Notes: a model not told the origin generated them from the sequence alone. Positions 1 through 8,434 are shown, counted from the first letter of the stretch. The stretch: 64,000 bases of DNA from Bacteroidaceae bacterium (GCA_017615125.1 JAGAAS010000089.1:1-64000), one strand, 5' to 3'. Numbers and translations: made by a program.

Positions 1-147
1 AAATATTAATTAATTATAAAGGAATAGAAGAGTGTGCATACGCCTTTTTTTTTAATTGTCAACTGTCAGAACTGTCAGACTCTGCTCATAATAGTTTGTT
101 AGTCAAAGTTTTATTTCCCTATGAGGCTATCATCACGCGTGACAGGC

Positions 148-296
148 TTATTTCTCGTTAGCGTAGATGACCTCCTTGAGCACATTCTGGGCGATGTTTC
201 CCGCCTGGCGCACCAGCCTCATGGGGAGCTGCGAGAGCGTATGTGCCTTTAACCTTCTTCTTCCTGCTTTACCAAGTCGCGAGGGATGAAGCCGAA
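148..296 (-). pseudogene. Possible 3' remnant of a protein-coding gene
   Basis: Read on the minus strand, a frame stays open for about 49 codons and ends in TAA at 148-150. Its last residues read MRLVRQAGNIAQNVLKEV and then IYANEK. The composition looks protein-like, but the only ATG (position 222) would give 24 residues, and an in-frame stop lies just upstream of 296. This could be the degraded tail of a larger gene. The family is not recognised; a transposase C-terminus is possible but not shown. Confidence 0.25.
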
Positions 297-532
297 TTTA
301 GTCCCACTGGACTTCTGCAAAGGTACGAAAAAGGCGTGATATCTCCAAACGAAAAACGGACTTTTTTCCCTCTTTCTTCCCACTTTCTTTTATCGCGCTG
401 AGGGTCAGATTCTTGGGGCAATCAGGCAAAAACCCCTGCTTCCGCGAGAGGAAACAGAGCGGCTACGGGCAGCGGCTGAATGAGCCGTTTGACGCAAGGA
501 GGGAAAAAATATTGAAATAAGGTGTCGTTTTT

Positions 533-564
533 TTTGGAGAAACCAGCCAAAGGCCGTACCTTCG
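533..564 (+). promoter_or_regulatory. Promoter of pfkA
   Basis: TTTG at 533-536, a 20-nt spacer and TACCTTCG at 557-564. This fits the Bacteroidota consensus TTTG-N19/21-TAnnTTTG with one mismatch in the -7 box. Transcription would start near 569, giving a leader of about 27 nt before the pfkA ATG. Confidence 0.55.
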
Positions 565-595
565 CACTACGAAAGAAGTTATCTGAACAAAGACT

Positions 596-1576
596 ATGAG
601 AAAGATAAACACCATCGGCGTGCTCACATCGGGAGGAGACGCCCCAGGCATGAACGGTGCCATCAGAGCCATCACACGAACAGCCATCTACGAGGGATGG
701 AAGGTGCAGGGCATCTACCGCGGATTCGAGGGACTCATCAACGACGAGATCTGCAACTTCACCACCGAGAGCGTGAGCAACATCATCCAGCGCGGAGGTA
801 CCGTCCTGAAGACGGCGCGCAGCAAGGAGTTCCGCACGGTGGAGGGAAGGAAGAAGGCGTACGAGAACCTCAGGAAGCACGACATCGACGCCCTCATCGT
901 CATCGGCGGCAACGGCTCGCTGGCGGGAGCGCTGGAGTTTGCGCACGAATACGACGTGCCCTGCATAGGGCTGCCCGGCACCATTGACAACGACCTCTAC
1001 GGCACGGACAACACCATCGGCTACGACACGGCGCTGAACACCATCGTGAGCGCTGTGGACAAGATTCGCGACACGGCTACCTCGCACGACCGCATCTTCT
1101 TCGTCGAGGTGATGGGGCGCGACGCAGGGTTCCTCTGCCTCAACAGCGCCATCGCCGCAGGCGCCGAGGCTGCCATCATCCCGGAGGATGAGACGGGCAT
1201 CGACCAGCTGAAGCAGTTCATCGGGCGCGGCATCCGCAAGAGCAAGAACAGCAGCATCGTGCTCGTCTCGGAAAGCCCGAAGACAGGAGGAGCGATGCAC
1301 TATGCCGACAGGGTGCGCACGGAGTATCCGGAGTATGACGTCCGCGTGACCATCCTCGGCTACCTGCAGCGCGGAGGAACGCCCTCGGCTGTCGACCGCA
1401 TCCTGGCAAGCCGCCTGGGCGTGGCTGCCATCGAGGCACTGAAGGAGGGACAGCGCAACGTGATGATAGGCGTGAAGAACGACCAGATAGTGTACGTCCC
1501 CTTCAACAAGGCCATCAAGAAGGACAAACCCATCGACCCCGAGCTCATCAACGTGCTGGGGATACTGTCGATTTAG
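596..1576 (+). CDS. pfkA: 6-phosphofructokinase
   Basis: Phosphorylates fructose 6-phosphate to fructose 1,6-bisphosphate, the committed cytosolic step of glycolysis. The 326 residues match bacterial PfkA length. Motifs run in order: GGDAPGMN at 13-20 (nucleotide site), GGNGS at 104-108, PGTIDND at 127-133 with the catalytic Asp at 131, then MGRDAGF and the C-terminal [14 protein letters not shown] loop. Gly at the last position of GGNG and Gly in PGTIDND indicate an ATP- rather than pyrophosphate-dependent enzyme. The usual Mg-coordinating Asp of GGDG is Asn here. The gene stands alone behind its own promoter. Confidence 0.95.
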   Translation: MRKINTIGVLTSGGDAPGMNGAIRAITRTAIYEGWKVQGIYRGFEGLINDEICNFTTESVSNIIQRGGTVLKTARSKEFRTVEGRKKAYENLRKHDIDALIVIGGNGSLAGALEFAHEYDVPCIGLPGTIDNDLYGTDNTIGYDTALNTIVSAVDKIRDTATSHDRIFFVEVMGRDAGFLCLNSAIAAGAEAAIIPEDETGIDQLKQFIGRGIRKSKNSSIVLVSESPKTGGAMHYADRVRTEYPEYDVRVTILGYLQRGGTPSAVDRILASRLGVAAIEALKEGQRNVMIGVKNDQIVYVPFNKAIKKDKPIDPELINVLGILSI

Positions 1577-1600
1577 TGTAGAGTTTAGAGTTGAGAGTGG

Positions 1601-1636
1601 GTCTTTAAGGTCTTTAAAGTCTTTAAGGTCTTTAGA
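1601..1636. repeat. Four tandem 9-bp repeats (GTCTTTAAG)
   Basis: Four direct units of GTCTTTAAG/A, with slight decay in the last, fill 1601-1636 between pfkA and the antiporter gene. They are followed by an AGAGTCC (1634-1640) / GGACTCT (1658-1664) inverted pair. Such short tandem arrays can change copy number by slippage; no role is demonstrated. Confidence 0.8.
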
Positions 1637-1684
1637 GTCCGCAGAAGCTGCCACATTGGACTCTGAGCCTCTTGGCCCCGCCCC

Positions 1685-1723
1685 CTTAGCCATTTAGCCT
1701 CTTAGCCATTTAGTCCCTTAGCC
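1685..1723. repeat. Tandem 16-bp repeats upstream of nhaC
   Basis: Two 16-bp units beginning CTTAGCCATTTAG (1685-1700 and 1701-1716) plus a 7-bp partial third copy (1717-1723). The array ends only 12 bp before the nhaC start codon, so it lies in the leader or promoter region of that gene. Confidence 0.75.
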
Positions 1724-1735
1724 TATAATTTAAAT

Positions 1736-3193
1736 ATGCCCGACATCAAGGACAAGTCACTGCCCCACCCGCTCGTTGCCGCTATTCCGCTTGTGGTGCT
1801 CATCGGGCTGCTTGCGCTCGTCATCGCGCTCTTCGGCAGCGACTCGCTCAACGGAGGTAGCCAGATTGCCCTCATCATGGGAATGGCCGTCTGCATGGCT
1901 ATCTCGATGTTGTCCTATCATGTTCCCTGGAAAGCGTTCGAGCGACAGATAGGCAAGACCATCGGCGACGTGTCCGTGATGCTTCTCATCCTGCTCTGCG
2001 TGGGCATGCTGGCAGGAAGCTGGATGATCAGCGGCGTGGTGCCCACCCTTATCTACTACGGCGTGCAGATCCTCTCGCCCAAGTTCTTCCTGGTTTCCGC
2101 GTGTGTCATCTGTGCGCTGGTGTCGCTGCTCTCGGGCAGCTCGTGGACGACCATCGCCACCCTGGGCGTCGCGCTGATGGGCATCGGGCAGGCGCTGGGC
2201 GTGAGCCACGCGTGGACGGCTGGCGCCATCATCTCGGGCGCCTATTTCGGCGATAAGATGTCGCCGCTGAGCGACACCACCATCCTGGCCTCGTCGTCGA
2301 CGCGCACCGACCTCTTCACCCACATCCGCTACATGATGATCACGACGGTGCCGACGATCACCATCACCCTGATCATCTTCCTCGTGGCGGGCTTAGGCAA
2401 CAGCAACGATGCCGAGCTGCACATCAGCCAATACACCGAGGGCCTCTCGCATACGTTCAACATCTCGCTCTGGACACTCATCGTCCCCATCCTCACGGGC
2501 GTTCTTATCGCCCGACGGGTGCCGTCGCTCATCGTCCTTTTCATCTCGAGTCTCGCCGCAGGCATCATGGCCCTGATACTCCAACCCCATATCCTCTGCG
2601 AGATAGGAGGCAGCGCAGCGCTTGATGCTCCGCACTCCATTCATGATATGATTCGCGGCCTAGCCATAACCTTCTACGGCTCAACGGCTGTGGAGACAGG
2701 CGATGCAGCCCTCAACGAGCTTGTCTCCACAGGAGGAATGGCGGGCATGCTGAACACCATCTGGCTCATCCTTTGCGCTATGTGCTTCGGTGCAGCGATG
2801 ATTGCCAGCCGTATGGTTGAAAGCATCACGCGTGTCATCCTCAGCTTGGTACGTAACCGCTTCAGCCTGGTGGCATCCACCGTAGGCACGGGCCTTTTCC
2901 TGAATGTGACCACAGGCGACCAGTTCATCTCCATCGTCCTCACGGCCGACATCTACCGGCATGCCTACGAGGAGCGTGGCTACGAGTCGCGCCTGCTGAG
3001 CCGCACCTGCGAGGATGCCGCAACGGTCACCTCCGTACTCATCCCCTGGAACACGTGCGGAATGACGCAGAGCACCGTTCTCGGCGTCCCCACCCTCACC
3101 TACCTGCCCTATTGCTTCTTCAACTACTTGAGTCCTCTGATGACACTCTTCATCGCCGCCGTCGGCTGGAAGATCAAGCAGCACAAGAGTTAG
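1736..3193 (+). CDS. nhaC: NhaC-family Na+/H+ antiporter
   Basis: A polytopic inner-membrane protein of 485 residues with about 11-12 hydrophobic segments. The stretch SGSSWTTIATLGVALMGIG followed by GAYFGDKMSPLSDTT is characteristic of the NhaC/MleN ion transporter family. A second related segment (DAATVTSVLIPWNTCG) lies near the C-terminus, as in other members. It probably exchanges Na+ for H+ for pH and sodium homeostasis; malate/lactate-coupled exchange is known in relatives, so the substrate is inferred. It starts with ATG directly after a block of tandem repeats and has no operon partner. Confidence 0.88.
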   Translation: MPDIKDKSLPHPLVAAIPLVVLIGLLALVIALFGSDSLNGGSQIALIMGMAVCMAISMLSYHVPWKAFERQIGKTIGDVSVMLLILLCVGMLAGSWMISGVVPTLIYYGVQILSPKFFLVSACVICALVSLLSGSSWTTIATLGVALMGIGQALGVSHAWTAGAIISGAYFGDKMSPLSDTTILASSSTRTDLFTHIRYMMITTVPTITITLIIFLVAGLGNSNDAELHISQYTEGLSHTFNISLWTLIVPILTGVLIARRVPSLIVLFISSLAAGIMALILQPHILCEIGGSAALDAPHSIHDMIRGLAITFYGSTAVETGDAALNELVSTGGMAGMLNTIWLILCAMCFGAAMIASRMVESITRVILSLVRNRFSLVASTVGTGLFLNVTTGDQFISIVLTADIYRHAYEERGYESRLLSRTCEDAATVTSVLIPWNTCGMTQSTVLGVPTLTYLPYCFFNYLSPLMTLFIAAVGWKIKQHKS

Positions 3194-3289
3194 AGGGATT
3201 TCTTACCCAGCATCTGCTTTCCTGAGACCATCTTCATTTCTGCTGCCGAAAGCAACAGCAATCCCTAAAAAACAATACCTCGAAAGGTC

Positions 3290-3321
3290 AAACGTCGAAG
3301 GACATGGGGGTAAACGTCGAA
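3290..3321 (+). promoter_or_regulatory. Direct-repeat operator, likely for the LytTR regulator
   Basis: Two identical 10-bp direct repeats, AAACGTCGAA at 3290-3299 and 3312-3321, lie 22 bp apart (two helical turns). They end 5 bp upstream of the -33 box of the promoter at 3327-3359. LytTR-type DNA-binding domains typically recognise paired direct repeats at about this spacing. A LytTR response regulator is encoded 1.6 kb downstream in the same direction, so autoregulation is the simplest reading. Site and geometry are visible; the binding partner is inferred. Confidence 0.65.
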
Positions 3322-3326
3322 AGTGA

Positions 3327-3359
3327 TTTGACGCCTACCCCTGAATCATCATACCTTTG
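3327..3359 (+). promoter_or_regulatory. Promoter of the small secreted protein gene
   Basis: TTTG at 3327-3330, a 21-nt spacer and TACCTTTG at 3352-3359 closely match the Bacteroidota promoter consensus. Transcription would begin near 3364, giving a leader of about 64 nt before the ATG at 3428. Confidence 0.75.
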
Positions 3360-3427
3360 CATCGTCAAAAGACAAAAACGCAGTCGGATGACGAAACGGA
3401 TTATTCACAATTAAAAACGAAAAGGAT

Positions 3428-3799
3428 ATGAAAAAAATGATGATCGCCCTCGTGGCAATGTTCGCAATGACAATGAGTGCAAACGCACAGAGTAACGACA
3501 ACAAAGGTTTTTCCTTTGAGCGCATGAGCAGCTATCTGGAGCTGACTATCGACCAGAGGAAACCCGTCGAAATCGCAATGAGGCAGTTTACAAGCTCGAT
3601 GGAAGCCTTCTATCAACTGGAGGATACCTCAAAGAGCGCTGAGACCTGGGAGAAGATTCAGAAAAACCACAAGCAGAAGATGAAGAAGCTCCTGAGCGAG
3701 AAACAGTACGACAACTATGTAGAGCTGTTCGACTTGACCGTAAAGAACACAGCTGAACGGATGATGAGTCAAGACGGGCAGGACACGGCCTCGTTGTAA
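3428..3799 (+). CDS. Small secreted/periplasmic protein of unknown function
   Basis: 123 residues with a clear Sec signal peptide: KK, a hydrophobic core, then cleavage after SANA before Gln. The mature part is about 100 residues, charged and predicted helical (for example LTIDQRKPVEIAMRQFTSSM and QKNHKQKMKKLLSEKQYDNY). This resembles the general style of Spy/CpxP-like small helical periplasmic proteins, but no family motif is certain. It lies 108 bp upstream of a sensor kinase and shares the promoter that carries the direct-repeat operator. It may therefore be the main target, or a signal modulator, of that two-component pair. Confidence 0.75.
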   Translation: MKKMMIALVAMFAMTMSANAQSNDNKGFSFERMSSYLELTIDQRKPVEIAMRQFTSSMEAFYQLEDTSKSAETWEKIQKNHKQKMKKLLSEKQYDNYVELFDLTVKNTAERMMSQDGQDTASL

Positions 3800-3871
3800 A
3801 TGACTAAACCAACATACGTAAGTTTTTTTGGGTTATTTGTCTCTCCTGCATAGCGATTATGCGGGGGAGAT

Positions 3872-3902
3872 TTTGTTATTTCGAAATTAACGCCTACATT
3901 TG
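3872..3902 (+). promoter_or_regulatory. Internal promoter for the kinase gene, giving a near-leaderless mRNA
   Basis: TTTG (3872-3875), exactly 19 nt, then TACATTTG (3895-3902). The kinase ATG begins at 3908, only 5 nt after the -7 box, so the transcript would start at or within a few bases of the start codon. A GC-rich imperfect hairpin (about 3841-3870) precedes it and may attenuate read-through from the upstream gene. Confidence 0.65.
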
Positions 3903-3907
3903 CTGTC

Positions 3908-4912
3908 ATGAAGAAGATTAAGACAAAAGACATCTGGCTATTTGTAGCGCAAGTGATGCTGCTTCTGCTCATCATGCTCTCGCCGACACTGATCAACTAT
4001 ATAAGCAGCAGAGATGCTGAACAGACCAGACAATCGTTTTGGATTTCTGCCTACTGGCTGGGGCCGATGGTGGGAGAATATCTTCTGAATTTCTATCTCA
4101 TCATTCCCCTTTGTTGGTTCAAGCACCGCTATTGGCAGTTTGGCGTTGCAAACGTGGCGTTGATTTTCCTAAGCAATCTGCACCTTATCGGCAACGACAT
4201 CAGCAATCTGCCAAGCTATGTTCAGGCAGGCTTCTCCTCGTTTGTTTTCATTTCGTTTCTGCTCTGCATAATGGCCATAGGCGCCGCATTAAGCATCCGC
4301 TACCTGATGCGGCGGAGCGAAAGACGACATAAGGAGATAGAGGCAGAACTCGCTTGGCTAAAAAACCAGATCAATCCGCACTTTCTGTTCAACACGCTCA
4401 ACAACATCTCCAGCCTGGCTCAGATAGACGGCAACGAGACGCAGGAGGCCATCATGCAGCTGAGCGACCTGCTGCGCTATGCGATGTACGAAACCAACAA
4501 GCCTAAAGTCCGCATCGACGGCGAGGTGGAGTTTATGCGCAACTATATCGAACTGATGAAACTGCGCTGCAATGAGATGACGACCGTCAGCGCCCAGTTT
4601 ACCGTTACCGACGCACAAAAGGAAGTGGCTCCGCTACTCTTCATCTCACTCATCGAGAACGCCTTCAAGCATGGGATGAACAGCAATGCGCCCGCCTCGA
4701 TAGATATAGGCCTGAAACAGCAAGACGACACGCTCGTCTTTCATTGCGACAACACGAACAATCCCAAGCCTACCAAAGACCGTAGCGGTTCTGGTATAGG
4801 ACTTGAGAACACCAAGCGCCGTCTGGAGCTGCTCTATTCAGGCCGATATACGTGGGAGCAGGAAATCACCCCCGAGAATATCTATCATGTCAAAATCTCC
4901 ATCCGCCTATGA
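3908..4912 (+). CDS. LytS/YpdA-type membrane sensor histidine kinase
   Basis: 334 residues. The first ~150 residues hold about four hydrophobic segments. A short linker (MRRSERRHKEIEAELAWLKN) leads into the His_kinase domain (PF06580 type) with the phospho-acceptor His158 in NPHFLFNTLNN. The ATPase domain shows an N-box, SLIENAFKHGM, and a G-box, GSGIGLENTKRRLELLY. It autophosphorylates and passes phosphate to the LytTR regulator, whose ATG overlaps this gene's TGA by 4 bp, so the two are translationally coupled. No extracellular sensing domain is visible, so the signal is unknown. Confidence 0.92.
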   Translation: MKKIKTKDIWLFVAQVMLLLLIMLSPTLINYISSRDAEQTRQSFWISAYWLGPMVGEYLLNFYLIIPLCWFKHRYWQFGVANVALIFLSNLHLIGNDISNLPSYVQAGFSSFVFISFLLCIMAIGAALSIRYLMRRSERRHKEIEAELAWLKNQINPHFLFNTLNNISSLAQIDGNETQEAIMQLSDLLRYAMYETNKPKVRIDGEVEFMRNYIELMKLRCNEMTTVSAQFTVTDAQKEVAPLLFISLIENAFKHGMNSNAPASIDIGLKQQDDTLVFHCDNTNNPKPTKDRSGSGIGLENTKRRLELLYSGRYTWEQEITPENIYHVKISIRL

Positions 4913-5634
4913 GACCACTTACTTGTATGATTGTCGACGATGAGCCGTTAGCCGTACGCCTACTGGTTTCATACGTGGAGAAAACGCCCGACTTGAAGCA
5001 GCTGGGCTCGTTTACGGACTCCATCCAAGCTATCAATGCTATTAAGGAGCAGAAGCCCGACCTGCTGTTCCTGGACATCCAGATGCCTAATATCGACGGT
5101 ATGGAATTAGCGCACAGCCTGCCCGAAGAAACACGCGTCGTCTTTGTCACTGCCTTCAAGGAATATGCTTTCGAAAGCTATGAGGTGAATGCTATTGACT
5201 TCCTTCTGAAGCCTGTCAGGTACAACAAGTTCCTTGGCTCCATAGAAAAAGCAAGAAAGCTGCTCGACATCCAGCAGACAGCCGTTCAGCCCAAACAGCA
5301 ACCCAATACGGTCTTCATCCGAGTTGACGGAGAATGGAGGAATATCCCCGTTAATCAAATCACCTATGTCAACGGTATGAAAGACTACGTGCTGTTCTAT
5401 CTCGACAACGAACCCAAGCCGCTGATTACCCACCTGACGATGAAGGCCGTAGAGGAGATGCTTCCGGAAGACAGATTCCTGCGCATCCATCGCTCATACA
5501 TCATCGCCGTCGATAAAATACGCAAGGTAGACAGAAACGACTGCGTTTACATCGGCAAGGAAATCATCCACGTGCCCGACGGCTACCTGCAGGCTTTCAA
5601 GGACTTTCTTGAGGCGCGCTCATTCGGAAAATAG
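4909..5634 (+). CDS. LytTR-family response regulator
   Basis: 241 residues. The receiver domain (about 5-120) has the acidic pair DDE at 10-12, phospho-acceptor Asp56 in LFLDIQMPNIDG, and the conserved Lys in LLKPVRYNKF. A LytTR DNA-binding domain (about 140-235) follows, with VNGMKDYVLFYL and FLRIHRSYIIAVDKI. The start is set at the ATG inside the ATGA overlap with the kinase gene, because MRPLTCMIVDDEP is a normal receiver start; an in-frame upstream ATG at 4852 lies inside the kinase. It probably controls the 3428 promoter through the 22-bp direct repeats. Confidence 0.93.
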   Translation: MRPLTCMIVDDEPLAVRLLVSYVEKTPDLKQLGSFTDSIQAINAIKEQKPDLLFLDIQMPNIDGMELAHSLPEETRVVFVTAFKEYAFESYEVNAIDFLLKPVRYNKFLGSIEKARKLLDIQQTAVQPKQQPNTVFIRVDGEWRNIPVNQITYVNGMKDYVLFYLDNEPKPLITHLTMKAVEEMLPEDRFLRIHRSYIIAVDKIRKVDRNDCVYIGKEIIHVPDGYLQAFKDFLEARSFGK

Positions 5635-5692
5635 CCAACGCACAGCACGAAAAAGAGTATGTCTCATCTCTTGTTGGGGATAGACAAACAAA

Positions 5693-5720
5693 AAAATGCA
5701 GTCATTTCTGACTGCATTTT
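5693..5720. terminator. Bidirectional terminator between the LytTR gene and rplI
   Basis: A perfect 12-bp stem, AAAATGCAGTCA / TGACTGCATTTT, with a 4-nt loop and A/T tracts on both sides. It lies between convergent genes and can serve both strands. Confidence 0.85.
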
Positions 5721-5741
5721 CTTTCGCTCGCGGCTTATTGC

Positions 5742-6224
5742 TTATTCAGCAGCGGCTTCAGCAGCTTCAGCTACTTCTGCACCTTCGGCAACAACCTCAA
5801 AGGGAACCTCAACGGCAACCTCTTTGTGGAGGCGAACGGTAGCGGTGTAGTGGCCGAGTTCCTTAGCGGGCTCGTTGACGGTGATGGTCTTCACGTCTAC
5901 ATCGTACCCCTGCTTGCCAAGCTCAGCAGCTACCTGAGCAGCGCCAACAGCAGCGTAGAGCGTACCTGCCTCGCTCACCTTAGCGGCGATCGTAAGCGAC
6001 AGGGGTTCCAGACGGCTGGCGAGAGCCTCAGCATCCTGCTTGATCTTAGCGAGCTTGTGAACACGCTGACGGAGATTCTCAGCAAGCACCTTCTTAGCGC
6101 TTTCCGTTGCCAGAATAGCCTTGTGCTGCGGAATGAGGTAGTTACGGGCATAGCCGTCCTTAACGGTAACGATATCGTTCTTGTAACCTAAGTTCTGAAC
6201 ATCTTCTATCAAAATAATCTGCAT
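5742..6224 (-). CDS. rplI: 50S ribosomal protein L9
   Basis: 160 residues. The N-terminal domain begins MQIILIEDVQNLGYKNDIV and continues VKDGYARNYLIPQ, the L9 signature. A long connecting helix follows (about 41-75), then the C-terminal rRNA-binding domain. The protein ends in an Ala/Glu-rich tail of about 15 residues, longer than the classical ~149-residue form and common in Bacteroidota. It is the last gene of rpsF-rpsR-rplI, 20 bp after rpsR. Confidence 0.97.
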   Translation of the reverse strand: MQIILIEDVQNLGYKNDIVTVKDGYARNYLIPQHKAILATESAKKVLAENLRQRVHKLAKIKQDAEALASRLEPLSLTIAAKVSEAGTLYAAVGAAQVAAELGKQGYDVDVKTITVNEPAKELGHYTATVRLHKEVAVEVPFEVVAEGAEVAEAAEAAAE

Positions 6225-6244
6225 AGTCAGTCCTCCTTACTTTA

Positions 6245-6514
6245 TTACTTCAACATATCGGTTACGAAAGGCAGCAATGCCAGATGGCGAGCGCGCTTCA
6301 CGGCCTGAGCCACGCGACGCTGATACTTCAGCGAGGTGCCGGTGATACGACGGGGAAGGATCTTGCCCTGCTCATTGAGGAACTTCTTCAAGAACTCGGG
6401 ATCCTTGTAGTCGATATACTTAATGCCAGCCTTCTTGAAGCGGCAATACTTTTTCTTCTTCTTATCTACCGTTGGGGGGGTAAGATAACGGATTTCGCTC
6501 TGATTCTGTGCCAT
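6245..6514 (-). CDS. rpsR: 30S ribosomal protein S18
   Basis: 89 residues. The S18 signature appears as [18 protein letters not shown] and [20 protein letters not shown]. It binds S6 on the 30S platform. It sits 2 bp after rpsF and 20 bp before rplI in a standard operon. In Bacteroidota ribosomes S18 together with S21 and S6 has been described as helping to hide the anti-Shine-Dalgarno tail, which fits the lack of strong ribosome-binding sites across this window. Confidence 0.97.
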   Translation of the reverse strand: MAQNQSEIRYLTPPTVDKKKKKYCRFKKAGIKYIDYKDPEFLKKFLNEQGKILPRRITGTSLKYQRRVAQAVKRARHLALLPFVTDMLK

Positions 6515-6516
6515 GA

Positions 6517-6864
6517 TTATGCCTCCTCTGCTTTTTGCTGTTTAATACTACGACGCTTCTCGGCGTACTGTGCTGCATACTTCTCCATCTTGACGGTCAG
6601 ATAGCGGAATACGCGCTCGTCGCGACGATACTGGAGTTCCAGTTTCTCAATCACCGTGGGCTCTGCCTTGAACTCGATGAGCTCGTAGAACCCAGTAGTC
6701 TTTTTCTCAATGGGGTAAGCGAGTTTCTTCATGCCCCAGTTCTCTTCATTGATAATCTCGGCGCCTTCGACAACGAGAATACCCTTGAATTTCTCTACCG
6801 CTTCCTTCATCTGTGCATCAGATAAAACGGGAGTCAAAATGAAAACGGTTTCGTACTGATTCAT
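6517..6864 (-). CDS. rpsF: 30S ribosomal protein S6
   Basis: 115 residues starting [18 protein letters not shown], a standard S6 N-terminus, with [20 protein letters not shown] in the core. The start is set at the ATG at 6864. A longer frame reaching 6966 runs through the promoter at 6907-6937 and so cannot be translated from this transcript. First gene of the rpsF-rpsR-rplI operon. Confidence 0.97.
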   Translation of the reverse strand: MNQYETVFILTPVLSDAQMKEAVEKFKGILVVEGAEIINEENWGMKKLAYPIEKKTTGFYELIEFKAEPTVIEKLELQYRRDERVFRYLTVKMEKYAAQYAEKRRSIKQQKAEEA

Positions 6865-6906
6865 ACTTTTTGGGTTAATAAATGATTGTTTTTGCAAAAT
6901 GCGGCG

Positions 6907-6937
6907 CAAAATTACTGCTTTTCCTCTAATTAACAAA
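6907..6937 (-). promoter_or_regulatory. Promoter of rpsF-rpsR-rplI
   Basis: On the minus strand: TTTG (6934-6937), exactly 19 nt, TAATTTTG (6907-6914). This is a full match to the Bacteroidota consensus. The leader would be about 38 nt. It decides the rpsF start. Confidence 0.8.
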
Positions 6938-6994
6938 CATTCCGCCCTCTTTTTTTGAAAAAACACCGTCCGAGGCCTTTTTTTTATAAAAAGA

Positions 6995-7026
6995 TTTGAA
7001 TATCCGGAGAAATTTTCTTTAATTTG
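6995..7026 (+). promoter_or_regulatory. Probable promoter of the 7077 gene pair
   Basis: TTTG (6995-6998), 20-nt spacer, TTAATTTG (7019-7026). There is one mismatch in the -7 box. It is the only candidate between the divergent rpsF operon and the ATG at 7077. Confidence 0.5.
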
Positions 7027-7076
7027 CCAGTCGAAACCGAAAAACGAATTGTACCACTTTTTCTATAGAAACAATT

Positions 7077-7262
7077 ATGAACAATTTCAAAGACTCCATC
7101 GGCATCCTTCTGATGATTATCGGAGCTGTCATTCTTGTGCTCAGCTATTTCCTCGGCTGGAATAACAACAACCTCGTACAGGCTGCTGGCTTACTGTTTG
7201 TCGTTGGTGGCATCGTTGTGTATGTCATCATGAACAAGAAGAACCAAGAAGGCAAAGATTGA
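7077..7262 (+). CDS. Small two-helix membrane protein, unknown function
   Basis: 61 residues with two hydrophobic helices (about 8-26 and 36-54) joined by WNNNN and ending in a charged tail, KKNQEGKD. No catalytic or binding motif is visible. Its TGA overlaps the proposed TTG start of the following lipoprotein gene, so the two are probably co-translated. Small membrane proteins of this shape are common and mostly uncharacterised in Bacteroidales. Confidence 0.75.
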   Translation: MNNFKDSIGILLMIIGAVILVLSYFLGWNNNNLVQAAGLLFVVGGIVVYVIMNKKNQEGKD

Positions 7263-8365
7263 CATCCCGGCGTCATCCGATAGTAACGATGCTGTCGGCA
7301 CTTGTGTCGGCAGCATTGCTATTTCTGGCCTGTCATGAACTGGAGATAACAGGCGAGGTGACTCCCCTTGGCCCTAACGAGACATTCACGATAAGCGACA
7401 CCGCTATTGTCTACACGTTCCACAACGACTCAACCAACGCGACGCTTACGTTCCACATGGACGACGGCATCGTCCACACCTCTTCCGCCAAACTGGTGTT
7501 TGACAACGCGGAAGGAGCCCTCGCCTACTACAACGCCTACGCCTCCGACTTCGGAATCAGCGACATGCAGCTTGACGGACTCGTCGTCAATCTCCGAACG
7601 TCCACCTACGACAAGCTCACGCAAGGAACCATCCTTGACATCATCCAACAGCGCTTCCTCTATTCGAACGACGTCGGCTGGCCAACTGTAGAGAAGTCTT
7701 TTACCGCGAAAGCTTTCGACGAGCTGAAAGACGGTATGCGCATCATCCTCGCGCAGTCGAAGTCGCGAAACGACAACTACATCTTTTCCAACCCCTCCCT
7801 CATCTGCACTCCCAGCAGCAGTCTCCAGCCCGTCCACAGCGAATATGCCGCCTGGCGTCTGCGACAGCAGCCAACAGGATGGGTCATCGAGCTGGGCGAC
7901 AGCACGTACCTTCGTCGCTGCGGGCACACCGTGCTTCCCATCATCCTAACGGGCTGTGACGACATCGGCGACGCTACTCTCTGGCAAATCGACAACAGCT
8001 TCGGGAGCATCGTCCAGGCAAACTACTGGACCATTCACTCGCGCCTCTCAGGGGCAAGCGATTTCTACGGGCTGACGATCGGAGCCTCGGGCGAGCTGCA
8101 GGCAACAGCCGATGCTGCCGAGATATTCACCTTCCTCAACGCCTCCGTAGCCCTCAAGTTCGAAGTACGCGACTCGCTTGTCCAAACCAACTACGCCATC
8201 TGGGGAACCGACTATGTCCTTCCCTATTACCAAAGCACAGACCCCGCCTATCTGTTCATCGGCTGGAACACCGATGCCAACAAGCTTGACGGATACCTCC
8301 CGCCCGGCTCTCACGTCGAAGCCGAAGACATCACCTATCACGCCATTTTTGCTAAGGCGGAATAG
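7259..8365 (+). CDS. Putative lipoprotein with C-terminal InlB-like repeat
   Basis: 368 residues if it starts at the TTG overlapping the previous stop; an in-frame ATG at 7289 is the alternative. The TTG start gives a basic n-region (TSRRH) before the hydrophobic core and the lipobox LFLAC, which is why it is preferred. The body is rich in beta-type sequence and not assignable. The last ~35 residues (FIGWNTDANKLDGYLPPGS, then ITYHAIFA) match the Listeria-Bacteroides InlB-type repeat seen on surface proteins. It is likely anchored in the outer membrane; function unknown. Confidence 0.7.
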   Translation: MTSRRHPIVTMLSALVSAALLFLACHELEITGEVTPLGPNETFTISDTAIVYTFHNDSTNATLTFHMDDGIVHTSSAKLVFDNAEGALAYYNAYASDFGISDMQLDGLVVNLRTSTYDKLTQGTILDIIQQRFLYSNDVGWPTVEKSFTAKAFDELKDGMRIILAQSKSRNDNYIFSNPSLICTPSSSLQPVHSEYAAWRLRQQPTGWVIELGDSTYLRRCGHTVLPIILTGCDDIGDATLWQIDNSFGSIVQANYWTIHSRLSGASDFYGLTIGASGELQATADAAEIFTFLNASVALKFEVRDSLVQTNYAIWGTDYVLPYYQSTDPAYLFIGWNTDANKLDGYLPPGSHVEAEDITYHAIFAKAE

Positions 8366-8434
8366 ATTCTTCCTGGAGCCAGTCACACGACGGCCCAATC
8401 GAAACGCTTTTCTTTTCAAGCGAGAATTTTCCCT

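Larger units (their letters stand above)
1..595. other. Gene-poor left edge
   Basis: I see no complete gene here. Positions 61-78 hold two direct copies of AACTGTCAG. Positions 148-296 contain an open minus-strand frame that ends in a stop but has no convincing start (separate entry). The last part carries the pfkA promoter. The stretch 300-500 is AT-rich low-complexity DNA with no recognisable signal. Confidence 0.6.

Noticed and set aside
422..1693. Long minus-strand frame across pfkA
   Set aside because: It lies opposite pfkA, has no recognisable motif, and reflects the high-GC third codon positions of the real gene.
6865..6966. Longer rpsF frame to 6966
   Set aside because: It runs through the rpsF promoter; ATG 6864 gives the standard S6 start.
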